From Ophiodon elongatus (lineage: Eukaryota > Chordata > Actinopteri > Perciformes > Hexagrammidae): a DNA stretch of 64,000 bases. Every line of letters starts with the position of its first letter. Within the stretch, counting starts at the first letter, position 1. Location of the stretch: NCBI GenBank assembly GCA_016806645.1, contig JACSYO010001640.1, positions 934,001 through 998,000 on the forward strand, written 5' to 3'. The notes under the pieces were generated by a model. That model was not told where the DNA came from, made no database searches, and saw only the letters and a list, made by a program, of their open reading frames with translations. The position numbers and the translations under genes were made by a program. Positions 47,290 through 60,469 of this stretch are shown in pieces.

Positions 47290-49500
47290 CCAAGAAAACA
47301 AGAAAAAAAAGCAAGAAAAGAGAGATGATGGGATACATTTTTTCAAGCTCTATCTCTCTCTTATTTTCTTCCCTCTCACATGCTCTGCTTACTTGCTCTC
47401 TTTTAGTCCTGCTCTTTGCCCGCATGAGCCTCAGTCTGACTGGCTGCATATAGGGGGATTTCCCTGATGATGCAGTACCAAGATTTGACACTGCAAGGCA
47501 GTGTTGTAACACACCATCAGTGTTGCACTATAATTTTAGGTGAGGACAGAGTATTGGGCTATGCATCGCAAATATGTTAATTTGTGAATTAATTAATAGA
47601 ATAACTTGTTTAAAACACCTCCACTGATAAACTCTACTGTTAAGTCTTATTGTCACTCTACTGTTAGGCTATACTTTTTCTCTGTCACTTTCTGTGGGAA
47701 TTGTCAGTAGAAACAGGTCAGCATCACTCAGGAATGCCTTTTCTTCTGTGATCTTTCTTGATTGCCGTGCTGTCGTGAAAAAAAAAACAGATCGTGAGTG
47801 GGAAAGGAGTTACGGTGAGGCTGAGCAGTGTCGTTAAAAAACCTTCCTGGACTTCCAGGTTGGAAGGCTGAGGAGGAAGTGTAATTTGTCTTCAGGGGAC
47901 ACCGTAATGATTAAGAGGGTAATGGATGAAGGGGAAGAGAACAATGGGAGGTGTAGAGGCTTTAAGGTAGAAGTTAGTCCCTGACTCTCTGACATCAGTG
48001 AGTCACTAGACAGTAGACGAGGCCAGGGGTAGCCCACAGTGGAACGGACAGACATAACTGTTTATGTGTGTCATTGTTAGATGACGTCAGTGTTTGAGGG
48101 TTGATTACTCGATTTGCTGTCTTGTCTTTGTCTAAGGTACTGGAGCAATGGGAGGGGACGGTGGGGGTGTAAAGGCTGTGTACGCGTGTACACGTGCATG
48201 GAAGTAGGAGGATATCCAATGCGTTGTCGGGCGTTGAGCATCACTTTGTTTTTTTTTACATCCCTCTCTTTCTCACCTTTCTTGAGGACCTGTTGCTGCA
48301 TATTCTAACACACAATAAAAGACAGACTGACACATAGATACACAGAGGTAGATGCATACATTGGGAGCAATGCAAAGTCTGGCCTCAAATTATATTAGAT
48401 CAGGGTCTGGACTATTGACATTGCTGTTTTGAAGCCATTTCTAGCTATGTTTGGGGGTCATTATCATACTGGAAAATAAATATCCCAAGTCCCAGTCATG
48501 CGATGACTGTATTTCAAATTTCTGACAAGATTTCTCTGAATTTGCTGCATTAATTGATTCTGCTGATGCGCAGCAGACATGCCTTCTGGCATGCAACGCT
48601 CGCCCAGATGTCATGTGAGTTTTCTTCAAAAGTGTCTCTCTCGTTTATAGGCTGCAGCTTATGAAGCTCCTGAAGCTGTTGTTGTCGCACTGCACAGTCT
48701 CTCCCATCTCAACCATGAAGTGTCTCCCCCAGCTTCTCGGTGGTTTCCCTCATTTGTTCCCTTTTCGCAAGACACTCAGTTCAGTACAGCCTGCTCAGAT
48801 GTAAAGCGCTGCCATATTGTTAGACCCCTTTTTTCACCTGATTGACCTTACAGCACTTAGTTGGATATTCGGTGCCTTGTTTAGCTACTTGTATCCTTTC
48901 TCTGATTGGAATTTTCAGTAAACTTTAAATTTGTTAGAATGATGTTTTGTCCTCATGGCACAGTTTTTGCCAGGAAACTGACTAACCTGTACCGTTAATG
49001 AATTTAATAATGTCTTATTAGCAAAATCATTCCATATTACTAAAACACCTTATGCACTGTAGCACAAAGTGACGATGTTCTTAGTTGTCCAAACAAAAAA
49101 AAATATTATATAATTGCCTTTCATAATATGCATACAAAAGAAAGCCAAATCATGCCATCAGTGTGTAAGGTTAGGGTTGGGGTTGTTGAGAACAGATAAA
49201 ACAAAAAAAAAAAATGCTAGAAATATACTGGAAGTCGTTGAAAAAATGACACTATGTGCCCCCCCCCCCCTCCCCTCTCTCGCCCCCATCAGCTTTGTGC
49301 ATTTGTGGGAGAAATCTGATAATGTAGCCTATTTACACAGTTAATAACTCTTCACAAACGTGTAATTACCCGAACAGGAGATCTAATATTAATTGTTATA
49401 AAGAAGATCCGAAGCTTTGCTTGCGGATGATTACCTGCATGCCAGGAGTCTGAGTATTAAATACACGCCCCCGTGCACGTTAAAACTGTGGATATCCTGT
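47290..49500. other. Noncoding stretch before the large zinc-module gene
   Basis: No exon was recognised. It contains a run of ten C residues near 49261-49270 and short A-rich runs. Open frames up to 76 codons look random. Confidence 0.4.
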
Positions 49501-49559
49501 GCATGGTTAATACTTTGACGCATGGGCAGCTGCTGCAGGAGTGTGCGCTCATAATCTCT

Positions 49560-50052
49560 GTAAAATTATTACTGGGAGCTGGCAGGGGGGTGGAGGTTGT
49601 CTTTGGGGTGTCGGAGCGGGTCCCATGAATCGGGGATGGCGCTGCGTACAGTGGAAGCGAGTTAGCGGCCAAAGTTTGAAGAGCGCAGGCAGGAAAGTTC
49701 GCTGGAGAGGCGACCCGTGATCTGAAGTTCTTCTGTCACAGGCTGTTACCCACGGATTTCCAATGCAGACATGCGGACTACAGACTTTAATTAGCAAGGA
49801 CTTCTGCGCTGTTTCCGAGGTGTTTTTAGTTCATTTCTCCCGGTCTCTGAGAGATAACAGTTAACGGGTTGCTCCGTTCGCTGCACGCTGTCTTTTCAAT
49901 GGACTATCTCGTATCTTACCATCCAGTGAGTAATTTGGACTAACATTGATTGTATGGTTTCTTGACCTGCAGATAGCCTGAGTAAGTGACCATGAGCATA
50001 ACTTAGCTGTTGACATCATGCCATGTAGCCTCGTCGTGGGTGTTTGAAAACA
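49560..50052 (+). promoter_or_regulatory. Putative promoter and 5' leader of the large zinc-module gene
   Basis: GC- and CpG-rich DNA (ggtgtcggagcgggtcccat, gaggcgacccgtgatc) leads into the coding exon. An in-frame TAG at 50026 excludes extension of the frame upstream without splicing. A possible acceptor (gacctgcag) ends at 49972, so the leader may be spliced. Confidence 0.4.
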
Positions 50053-52560
50053 ATGAACTCCCCCTGTGACAAGGAACTGGCACCCTTATCTCGGAACCAC
50101 CGTCTCATGGCTGCAGCAATGCCCGGCGAGGACAGCCCATTGCCCGGCAACACTTCCAGGATAGATCGCAATGGATTAGGGGGACTGGTTCACTGTTTCA
50201 TATGTGGAAGCGGAGTAACACCGGGGAAGGAATTGAGGTTACAAGTGGCGTACCAAAAAGAGAGGGTTTCCTTTTTCCCGTTTCTACAAAACCAGGAGCC
50301 AGCCCCGGGTGCGTGTGAACTGAGCCCGGACGGACACGCGCTGGTGTGCGCCGTGTGCCACTGCTTTCTGACGGAGCAGTGGAACTCCTTCGAGCGGAGC
50401 AGAACGCCCATTGAGAAGCGCATGTACTGGTTGAAGCGACCCTACCAGTGCGACTCCCGGCGGGTCCCGCAGGAGTGGAACATCTCTTATGACCTGGAGA
50501 GGAGGATCAGTGTCAGCAGCCAGAACTACGACGGAGGCGCGGAGTCCGATTTCTCGTCTTTTTCTGAAAACGAGAACATATCAGACCAGGAGATGGATTT
50601 TGGCGACAGAGCCGGCATGAGCAAAGACAAGTGCCTGAGAGCATCTGGCAAATCGCCAAGAGACAGTAGCAGGAAGAACAATGTCATCAGTGTTAAAAAC
50701 AGCCCGGATTCACAGCGGGCGATGCGCTACCCGGTGGGTGTTTATGGGGCGCAGGGGTCGCCAAAAGCGGAGAGTGTTCTGCTGGCGAGGCGCGGTGCTA
50801 AAATTATGAATAATGTCTGTCAATCATCAGAATCTCTGGCAAAGTCCCAGGACAGATTCCCTCAGCGGTGCTACGACAGTCCTTTCTCTGACACACCTGT
50901 GCAAGACAACGGGGTCATTATGCGCAACAGGCGATGGATGGAGGAGGGGAATGTCAGACACGCGGAGCCTCGTCAGATTCAGCGTGTTGCCGACAGCAGC
51001 TGCGCTTCGTCCAGACACCCATCGCTGCTGTACCGAAGAAGGGGCGAGGATCACCCCAACACTGCTCTGTCATCTGTTGGCACCGCCGCTGTCACCACTA
51101 AATGTAACATGGCTGTTCCCAGGGAGAATAACTCTGACAGCTCTGATGAAGATGAGATTAACATTACAAGTGATGATGACATGGACATGTATGAAAGCAA
51201 AACAGGCACAACAACAACTCAGTTTAGACCTGTCGGAGACCTTTCAGCAAGAAAGTTGCATCATACTGTGGACACCTGTTCAGAGGAGTGTGTTTGCTAT
51301 ATCTGTGGCTCTGGTCTCAGACATGATGGCCGTTTTAAAGTCAGTGTTCAGAAACAGGAGAGGGCACAGGGTGAGCCCTTCTTTCCATTCCTGTGGCTTC
51401 ACTCCCCTCCTCGGGGGGCGATACCTATCAGTACAGCGGGTACAACCCTGGTGTGTGGCAGCTGCCACACCTCCCTCATGCAGCAGTGGCAGAGCTTCCA
51501 GCTGGCAGATGTGCCCGTCCTCCAGCGCTTGTATGTAGTCCCCCTCAACCAGCCCACAAGCTCTATCCATCCCTCCCAGCTAACTCCCTCAGAGTCCATG
51601 GAGTGCTTAGCTGAACCCAGGGCTTCCCACGAGGCCTGTTTTCTCTGTGGCCAGGAGTGTGGAGGAGATATGAGAGTAGCATATGCACAGGCTGGTGTTG
51701 GTAAATCCCGAGGTGCGATGTATTTTCCTTTCATCAACATGTTACCTTGCCCCCCTAACGCCCAAGGGGTGAGGAATGGCTGTGTACACTGCTGCCCACA
51801 GTGCCACTTTATCCTGGAGCAGATCTGGGGTGCATATCGACTCAGCCTTAGTGAAGACCTCATCACCTCCGTCAGCTCCTTTCTGGTCAGGTACCACGCA
51901 GCCATGGCCATTGAGGGGTCTGGACCAGCCCATTCCCAGTCGGTTGTGGCCTCTCGCCCCAGCAGCTCCATGTCGGTGTGTTACCTGTGTGGAGCTGAGC
52001 TGTGTGCAGGTGGAGAGTACGAGCTGCATGTCAACCCGCCGGGGCGTTGTGGAGAGAGGGAGCCTTTCTTCCCCTTTCTCACCGTCCACCTTCCTGCTCC
52101 CCGTGCCAAGCCAGTAGACGCCACAGGCCTGGTGTCAGCTTGTAATCTCTGCTACCATGACCTACACACCCAGTGGGCCCAACATGAGGGCTTGGGTCCC
52201 TCCACCCCTTCTAACTCTGGTTTATCCATTGCCAACCCCCAGCCACCCAGCTCCCCTTGGGCCCGCCAGTACAGCTGTGAGGCTTTTGTGTGTTTCTTCT
52301 GCAGGAAGGAACAGCGCAGGCAAGGTAGGCTGTGCGCTGTTACCGTGGCCAGGCTTCCTGTGTTCCTGTATGCACCTCGCAGCACACGCACGCTCCTGGT
52401 GGATGATGGGAGGAGGTTGGTGATTGGCTCATGTTTGGAATGTAAGGCCATGGTGCAGGTGGGACAGAGCATGCAGCAGGACAGGGAACGGCTTGGACAA
52501 GTAGCCTCAGACGGGGAGGAGAAAGAACCAGAATCAGCCTCGCCGCAGTCTAGACACAAG
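50053..52560 (+). CDS. Large protein with five repeated CxxC...CxxC modules, first coding exon of a longer gene (possibly gse1-like)
   Basis: One exon encodes 836 residues from ATG 50053 (MNSPCDKELAPL) to a phase-0 donor (cacaag/gtaaga) at 52560/52561. Without splicing the frame would run 23 more codons to a stop ending at 52632. Five modules share a CxxC pair, 43-50 residues, then a second CxxC pair. Numbered from the ATG the pairs are 48/51 and 99/102, 415/418 and 468/471, 529/532 and 581/584, 643/646 and 697/700, and 747/750 and 794/797. Modules 1-4 carry an FFPFL or YFPFI core between the pairs and a Q(W/I)W-like LxxQW after them. The fifth is degenerate. Between modules 1 and 2 lies a long Ser- and Arg-rich, probably disordered segment with an acidic patch (SDSSDEDE). 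No signal peptide or membrane segment is seen. Zinc binding and nuclear location are inferred. I suspect a long N-terminal exon of a fish gse1-type gene, but I do not recognise it firmly. Confidence 0.85.
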
Positions 52561-52934
52561 GTAAGAAAACTGCCCAATAGGACACACAGCCAAAGATCTT
52601 CTTTATTTCCTCATTGCTTCAACTTTGTCTAAATGCATTCATAAGCTTGGTTAAAATGACAGTCTCCCGTCAGCTTTTAACCCCCCCTCTACATTCCCAC
52701 AGTGCAGCGCAGACTGTGTTTGCCCTGATACGACCTCTGAGTCACATGACGAGGGATGATTTTGACATTTTGCATAGTGGAACCTGCTGTTATAAAAAAA
52801 AGGGGTGAATCATGGTGATTTAGATTATTCTTTTTGTGCTGTGCTTCAGTTGAATGCATTAATATCCTTGAAACTGCTTACCATGTGGTGGAGCACTGGA
52901 TTCTCCTTTTTGCAGAAGAATAGTTTTCAAACAG

Positions 52935-52935
<1 letters not shown>

Positions 52936-52997
<62 letters not shown>

Positions 52998-53031
52998 TGT
53001 GTGTGTGTGTGTGAGTGTGTGAGAGAGAGAG
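52936..53031. repeat. Compound (GT)n-(GTGC)n-(GA)n microsatellite
   Basis: A GT run, then gcgt tetranucleotides, a GT run again, then a short gagaga tail. Confidence 0.95.
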
Positions 53032-56000
53032 AGTCACTAGAGACTGAAAAGCTTACTTGGGGCCACTGACACAGCTTGGATGAACAATGATGAGACAAAC
53101 ATTTTAATCAAAACTTACTTCTATAAACACCAGAGAAAAACTATGGGGATCTGACGGCCAAGGCCAGCTTCATGTTTGCTCTGTCCATGTGTGTGTGTGA
53201 GTGTGTTTATTTGAGCAAGCATGACTGAGTATGTCTCACCCGGTGCTGAACAGTTTGTTTTGCTTTGAGCATGTTGAGGATTTTAGAGAGTATTTTTCAA
53301 GGAAGTTAGTTTAAAGCAAGTCTAAAGTTAACATACTTCTTTTGATAACAATAATAACACAAGTGCAACAAGAAGTACCTGCATTGCTAATTAGACCTGT
53401 TTTACTAGATGTATACATCTCATGTCCTCCAAATACATTAACTATATCATTCTGCCAGTGAGGCAGGAATTTGAACTGATTGTAAGCGTTTGTTTAAGTC
53501 TCTATATAGAATAATAATCTCAATATTATAACATTCTCAAGTTATATATGGACAGTTTAGTCTAATGGAAATAGAAAAAACAGACCAACACATAGCACAT
53601 TTGATTTTATCTATTTCCATTAAAGCTGTTCCGCATTGGCTTCACTTCTCAGAACCAGAGGTTGCTGCCTGTGAAATTACCATGATGACCTATAGGGCAG
53701 AAAAGATAAGAGACTCAACCACAATAAGAAACATTGGTACTGCAACACCATAATGTGTAGTCAAGCAATTAATTGAATACACTCCTGAAATAATCAGGAT
53801 AATCCCAACATTCATGGATATATTGTCCTGTCCATAAGAATCTGTTGTATTTATATCAGCCAAAATCACAAATCTGAACAGATTATTATTGATATATTTA
53901 GTTAAACATTAAAACTGACATCCCCGTTGTTGCCTTGAGACACTGATCTCCCCTAAAGTGAGTAGCAAGGGAACAATGTGAGCCATCTCCATACTCAGGC
54001 ATGCCACAAGTAATTTGGCAGTGATGCGTGTTTTAAAGACTTTGTATATTACATTTGTGGGATGTGTTTTATTATTGTAATGGCATCCATTCATTATCAT
54101 GAAAAAATACTGCATGTTAACATTGTAACAAGCGATTCTGAAGCGTGACAATGCTTCCATAGGTGGTCCAGATGGGCCAGCTCAGGGAGAAGAACATCTA
54201 CACGCTTCCTCTAAAGAAAGATAATTCTGTCATCGTTCGCTTTCTTGCCTTTTTTCTGTTTCCAAAATTTGTTTTTTTTTCCACTCCTCTCTCAACAACA
54301 ACAACAACCATACGATCCTTGGCCATGTTGTGAAAAAGTTGATAGCAGAACCCCGCTTTTCCAATGGCAGAGAATAGACGTTGGAGGGTGTGGGGTTATA
54401 TCAGAGAGCAGTGCAGGGCAAATGAGGATGATGATGTGTTGATGAAGAGCTGAGGAGCATTTAGACAGCCAGTTGGCTCCGTGAACAGCTCTCTCATGCA
54501 AACAGACACTAACTGTCCAGCCATGCAGGACACGTGAAGAACATCTGTGAATGCCATTCACACTCAGCAACCTCAGTGTGTTGCACACTCACACCAGCTG
54601 TCTGGAGTTGTCCACCTCATTTTCTCTCTGTCCTTCAAGGAAGTGTTTGACTGGCGGTTACACTTATGGTCTCCAAACTTGTGTCTTTACTATTTGTCTG
54701 AGCACTCGCATGTGAGCAAGTCCCCGATGAGCTCATATAATCATATGTGAGGGGATACTCGTGATACAGAGTATATATTTTGGGACCAGCTTTTCTGCCA
54801 GCCAAAGTTGGGGCATCATGGAGTGGGAGGGAGGAGAGGGTTGTCGGGGCAGGCTGGGTTTAGGGTGATCATTTTGGGCTGGGAGGGTTGCAGGTGGCAC
54901 AGAGTGAGACAGTGACCTCATGGCTGAATAAGTGCCAGTGTGTGTTTCTGTGGGTAAGGGGAGGTGTGAAAGATCTGCGAGGGAACAGGTGCTTTGCACG
55001 CTAGTGTCATGCTATATGCTTGAGAGGGTCTGTCAACGCTGGGGTTTGGGCTGTCAGGAGGGAGTGCCCATCTGGTTCCCCCTCGCACTGTATCTGCCTG
55101 GTGGAGGGGGCTGCACAAAGATAAACACACACTTGCATACAGCCTTTTTTTTTTGTCATCATACTGCTCGCTGTGATGTAAACATTATTGTGCAGGTATG
55201 AATGCTTATCCTGTGAAGTGTGTAATGGTGGATGGTGCTGTCTGTTTTTCTGGCTTGGTGAGATATGAATTAGCGCATGAAACGAGATCTGCCACAGGAT
55301 ATTAGCTGTTAACTGTAACACACACTCACATGCACACAAATGTAAGGGGCAGGTGGTCATCATGTTCTCTGTGCGGCCGTGTGTTTAATTAGTATGTTGG
55401 ACATGACCTTTGGCAGGTGTGTAAGTATAGACCACCAGCCGGCGTCTGGCGAGGGGCTACTGGTCAGCAGATTTTTCACTTGCACTTTCAGATGTCCATC
55501 GTTTGGTGGTTGTTAAAACAGCTGCTTGCACGTTGATGTGTTTTTTAAAGATTGTTTTAATGATATTCTGCTTCATGAGACGGCAGCAGGATGACATACT
55601 TAAAAAAGAGACATGGAAAGAGACAGAGAAAGTGCCATAATGCATTTACTCGTCCTGCCTTTGAGCAACACAATGAAGGACATATTTATTTACTTTGTGC
55701 CTTATTTCTGACGTATTCTGCACTTAAATAGATGTGTTATATATCAAACATCTGCAATGGCGTTGAAGTTGTTTGACCCTCACTCGAAGTAAACCATGTG
55801 TCTAAACAGAGATCCAAAGTTACTGTCTTTTCAACACAGCTTCTCGCTTTGTTTTACCACCCCCCTGTTGAAGAGCAACACTGAAACACTGTGTGGAAAA
55901 AAAAGGTACGTTTTTAATTAAAACACTGCGATTTAAAAAAATACTTTCTTGATTAAACTCGGACTGCTGGAGCTTCATTTTAGCTTCAGCTGAATTGTGG

Positions 56001-57112
56001 AATACCTTTTGCCATTTATCCGTTAAATAGAGTGCAAATAGAGAGACAATATGATAAGTTGGTTCCTATTGAATAGTTCACACAACTTTGAAGGGACAGA
56101 TTACTGTAAGAATACTCTGCATCTGAAGATAAATATGTGCAGGTGCAGTAAGGGATGGTTGTGCGGAGGAAGAAATTAATCTCTGTCCTTCCTCCGCGCT
56201 GTATTAGTTGAATAGCAAGAAAAGCAGCTTCTAGGTAAACAAGGTGGCACTTTTTCAAACCTGTCTATCAATGACTGTTAATAGAGGTAAAAAATGTCCT
56301 TAAAATTTAATTGCTGATGCAGTGCTATTTTTTATGCCTGCTGATGTAACACAATTCCATCTTTCATCGTGAGCTCGCCTTCGCTGATAAAATGTGCCAG
56401 GAAGGCATTCTCAGAGGCCGATATCTTTTACCTTTCTTTCATCAAAAACAAATTGCTTAAGTTGGAAGTGCAAAATGTGTAGAAGGCATAGCACAAAGTT
56501 GAACCCTTATGAGCACCAGGAGTGGGCTTGCATTCAAATATTTCCAAGAGAAATTTACTCCGGATATCACTTTTGCCACTTTTCAAAAGCTTTAATGCAA
56601 AAAAAGTGACAAATATAAATGTAGATAAATGAGAAAAAAAAGAACAAAAACATGGTGAAGAAATGATGGAATGGTCCAATGCTTCGGCCCTAAGTAAACT
56701 GATACCAGCGCTGCATAACTTTGTTGTTGTAAGGATTGGAATTGATTGCATGGCTTTGATATTGATGCGTATAATTGAAGCGTACAGCTAAATCAACAGT
56801 CTCCCTTTAGTCAACAGTGTGTCTTCTGCTTGTACAAGAACATAAGGGACTAAAACAGCAAATACATCAATCAATAGTTAAGCCTGGCAAAGCTAAATAC
56901 TACATGATTGTACGTAGATACAAAGCACACAAACATATTAAGCCTCTCTTACTTATACACACTCAGATTAATTCATGTGTGTGTCTGTATCCACGCATGG
57001 ATGTTTATTTTTGTATGGTGGTCTGCTGAGTGACTGTTTCGAGTGGATGATTATTCTTGAACTGTTAGAAGAGTGGAGACAGGATTCTGTGACTGAGTTC
57101 ATAATTTAGTCG

Positions 57113-57113
<1 letters not shown>

Positions 57114-57185
<72 letters not shown>
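57114..57185. repeat. GT microsatellite, about 35 units
   Basis: A pure (GT)n run. Confidence 0.95.
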
Positions 57186-57186
<1 letters not shown>

Positions 57187-57241
57187 TTGCGTGTTAGCAT
57201 TGCGTGTGCTATGGCTCATATTTTGTATGTTAAAATGCTGC

Positions 57242-57243
<2 letters not shown>

Positions 57244-57283
<40 letters not shown>
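57244..57283. repeat. GT microsatellite
   Basis: A second pure run 60 bases after the previous one, probably a split or duplicated array. Confidence 0.95.
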
Positions 57284-57284
<1 letters not shown>

Positions 57285-58490
57285 TGCGTGTGCAAATTGT
57301 GTCTTGATGTGTGTTTGGTGTAAAAGATCGACTGTGTTCTCACTGCACGGCCCATATCCTGTAGCGGAGGTATTTGCTGTCACAGGAAAAACATGCCGGC
57401 ATCTTGACAGTGTCGCCAAGGAAGATTTATAGTGTAGTGAAAGAAGGAGTGAGGGCAAAATTACACATCAAATCTGAATGTGAAGTTGAAAAGGGAGAGA
57501 AAGATTATCCTGAGTGAATTATTGGAAGAAGAAGAAGAGGAGAGTGGGAGGCTGAGAAAAGGTGAGGAGGTTAATGGGATTTAAATTGCAGCCAGAGGAA
57601 AACAGAAGAAAAATTACTCACATTCTCGTCAATTCATCATAAGAGGAAATATTACAGCATTCTGGCCACAGGGCTGTTTAAGCAGAACAGGGATTCTATT
57701 AAAACTGTGTTAATTTGACGCAATCGAGGTGGTGTGGTCTTAAAAATATGTTGTGAGTTGTTGTTATGCGTGCCTGAGTGTGGTGTGTTTTGTCAAAACC
57801 ATTGGTATTGCACATATCCTGTAAAGTTACTGCAGCTGTGCCTCTCTCTTCTCCCAGCAGAGCTGTCTGACAGACAGCCTTGCGTTTCACGGAGAATCTT
57901 CTGGTATTTGAGGGGCTTCATTTCAAAGCTGCTCGAGGTGGGTTTTGATTTGGCGCTCGAAGCTTTAATCACCCTCTTTCCGCTAGCATCCCTCAGCACT
58001 GCATTCTTGCCCATATCTTAATGGAAAGATCAAATCCTGTATGGAGCAGATGAGATGGTGGTGCACCAGCGTTTCATTCTTCGTCTCCCTTTTTTTGTCA
58101 CAACCCTGCAAAGACTTAACTTTATACAATCCTCTCACAGTACTAGTTTGAGGGACACCACAACACCCCAGACTTATCCCATAGCGCTCTGGTGTACCTG
58201 GCCAGCCGGGTGGTGTAACCTTCTTATCTTTGTAATGTCAAAGGTGGTGGTTGAGCTCCATGTTACAGCCCTCAACATATTGGAAAATAAAGTCCTTTGA
58301 TCTTTGATACAGTTATCCCCTTTCATTGCTGACATACAGCACATGTGTGGCATGTACCCATGCATTCCATCTATGCATATGCGTCATAGTTGTATTAAGA
58401 TCACTCGATACAGGCCTCCAAGATTGGTGTCCATTCATTCGAATGAAAGTTGCTCATATTGAGCAAAGGCCAAAAAGTTATCATCTTTCA

Positions 58491-58694
58491 GGGGGCGACT
58501 GTGGCTCAGTGGTAGAGCAGGGTCGTCCGTCAATCAAAGGATCAGCGGTACGATCCGCGGTTCAGCTAGTCAATGTCGATGTGTCGTTGGGCAAGACACT
58601 TAACCCCCGATTTTCTCTAATGATGACAAGTAGTGTGAAAGCGCTTTGAGTGGTCGGAAGACTAGGAAGTAATAATAAGTGCAGTCCATTTACC
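58491..58694 (+). mobile_element. tRNA-derived SINE
   Basis: The 5' part resembles a tRNA, with an A box TGGCTCAGTGG (58502-58512) and a B box-like GGTACGATCCG (58547-58557) at the right distance. The body has gtcgttgggcaagacactta, and the tail has gtgaaagcgctttgagtggt and aagtgcagtccatttacc, as in common teleost SINEs. The B box is mutated, so the copy is probably silent. Confidence 0.8.
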
Positions 58695-60469
58695 ACTGGA
58701 CTGCACAGCGCTGCATACTCCACATAAGTCTCAGTTTATCTTAACCTGCCAGTCCTGCAAATTTTACATTGAAGTAATGTCAAGCATATATACAATTTCT
58801 GTGTGTAAATTTGTTTTGTGAAAAGAGAGTTTGTTGGCGTTGAATGTGTAAACTCCAGTACATTTACTTTTCTTGCTTAGCTAGTTAGCTATAGCTAACA
58901 TACCTTTCTACTATAAGCATAACATATCCGTAAATTAACAGAGACAAACCTTCAGTTTTTGGACATTTAGACCTACATTATTCACAGTTTTAGTTAACTA
59001 CATTTAAAATGCAAATTATGTTATAAAAGTGAGCGGAGAAACATTCAACAGCTCTTAGCTTACCTTAACGTTAGCTATTCCTTCTATTTTTTGACACTGG
59101 GAAGTTGATAACAATTACTTTTTTCACATGGCTGGACTCTGGTTGGAGAATTTAGAGAACGGTCTCCATGCAGCTGATGGGTTGAGAGGAAAGTTGGGGT
59201 TTTGGGGCTCGTCTGGGTGCATACTTCCAAGCTAGTTTGTAGCTGACAGATGAGGGCATACTGACCCTTTAACCCTGTAAACAGAGAGGGATAATGATAT
59301 TTGCTCAGCACTAAGGGAAGGGGTCAGAAAATGTCATATTGGAGGGAAGGGACCTGTGTAGAATTATTACACACCTGTTTAGATTTTTGTCTTCAACAAG
59401 TCACTTCAGTATTATGTGGGCTCATTAGTTACTCATATTAACTTAGTCTGCCCTTATGATCTTAACATTCATAATGAGTGAAATAATGAAATGCAATCCA
59501 GGAAATGAAGTTTGAGTGACAGCTATAAATTTGAAAGCTTCTCATATGCCAAAACACTGCAACCGTACAACTCTGGAACGGTAGAAATACAGAATTCACA
59601 TAGCAAAGTGATCTGCCATGAATGTGTGCTTTCACATATTTGATTGGCCAACATTGCACCTTGCAGAATGACGGCATGTTGCGAGAGTGGTTTATCCAGA
59701 TTCAACTTTTTAGCTGGAACCTTCTTTGTTGGCATCCCTGGGTCTCATTCAAATTATTGACGAGGCTGCATTTTTCCCACACAGGGCTAAAATCGGTCTG
59801 AATGCAGCCTCGACTGCAATTGATAGGTGTCAGTTTAATATTTAATTGTAGCTAAATGCATACTGAATTGTCAAGGATTATTCTCATATTCTTGTTCACA
59901 TTGGTTGTTTCCCAGTTTATCTCTGTGTCAGATCATACTCCAACAAATACACTCCACAGTGACACTTATAACCTCTGTTGGCATCGGATGACAACTGATT
60001 TGCATTTTGGTCCCCAGAGGTTTAAACCGCTACACACACATGGTCTACCCGAACTGGTGTTTCACTTAGTTTTGCTGATTGGACCTCCTCTTCGGGCTGT
60101 GTTGGCATAAACAGACTGTGCTTGATTGATGTGTCCCTCACTCTCCTGTCAGTTTTGTTGTACCTGTTTTCGCAGGACAACTTACACCTTTATGATCCCT
60201 ATTAGTAGAAGGAGTTTGGTGACCTCAGCAACCTCCCAGCATACCTCCACCCAGCTTGAACCTTAGAAAAGATCTAATCAGCCAAAATAACTGAAAACAC
60301 CTGTGAGGGTGTGCAGGGTTTTCTTAGCTAAAGTAACAGCCTGAGCCTTTCCCTCATATTTTTGGATTTCTCCTGCTGTGACCTCTGGCTCATAGGGATG
60401 CACTTTGACTTTGGCATCACATTAGGAGGTGAAAAAATCCATAATGTCATCTGTAAAAAAATGTGATGG

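Noticed and set aside
49142..49185. Telomere-like ggttagggttgggg
   Set aside because: Only one and a half units are present, which is too little to be a telomeric array.
51399..51971. 190-codon frame on the minus strand inside the large exon, with others at 52152-52577 and 50813-51538
   Set aside because: They are shadows of the real plus-strand frame, which alone shows the repeated modules.
54163..54240. Possible second exon of the zinc-module gene (VVQMGQLREKNIYTLPLK), in phase 0 after an AG
   Set aside because: The acceptor has a weak pyrimidine tract and no convincing donor follows, the frame running into T-rich and CAA-repeat sequence. Kept only as a low-probability idea; RNA-seq would decide.
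58491..58563. Possible tRNA gene
   Set aside because: A and B boxes are present but the arms do not pair as a tRNA and the sequence continues into a typical SINE body and tail.
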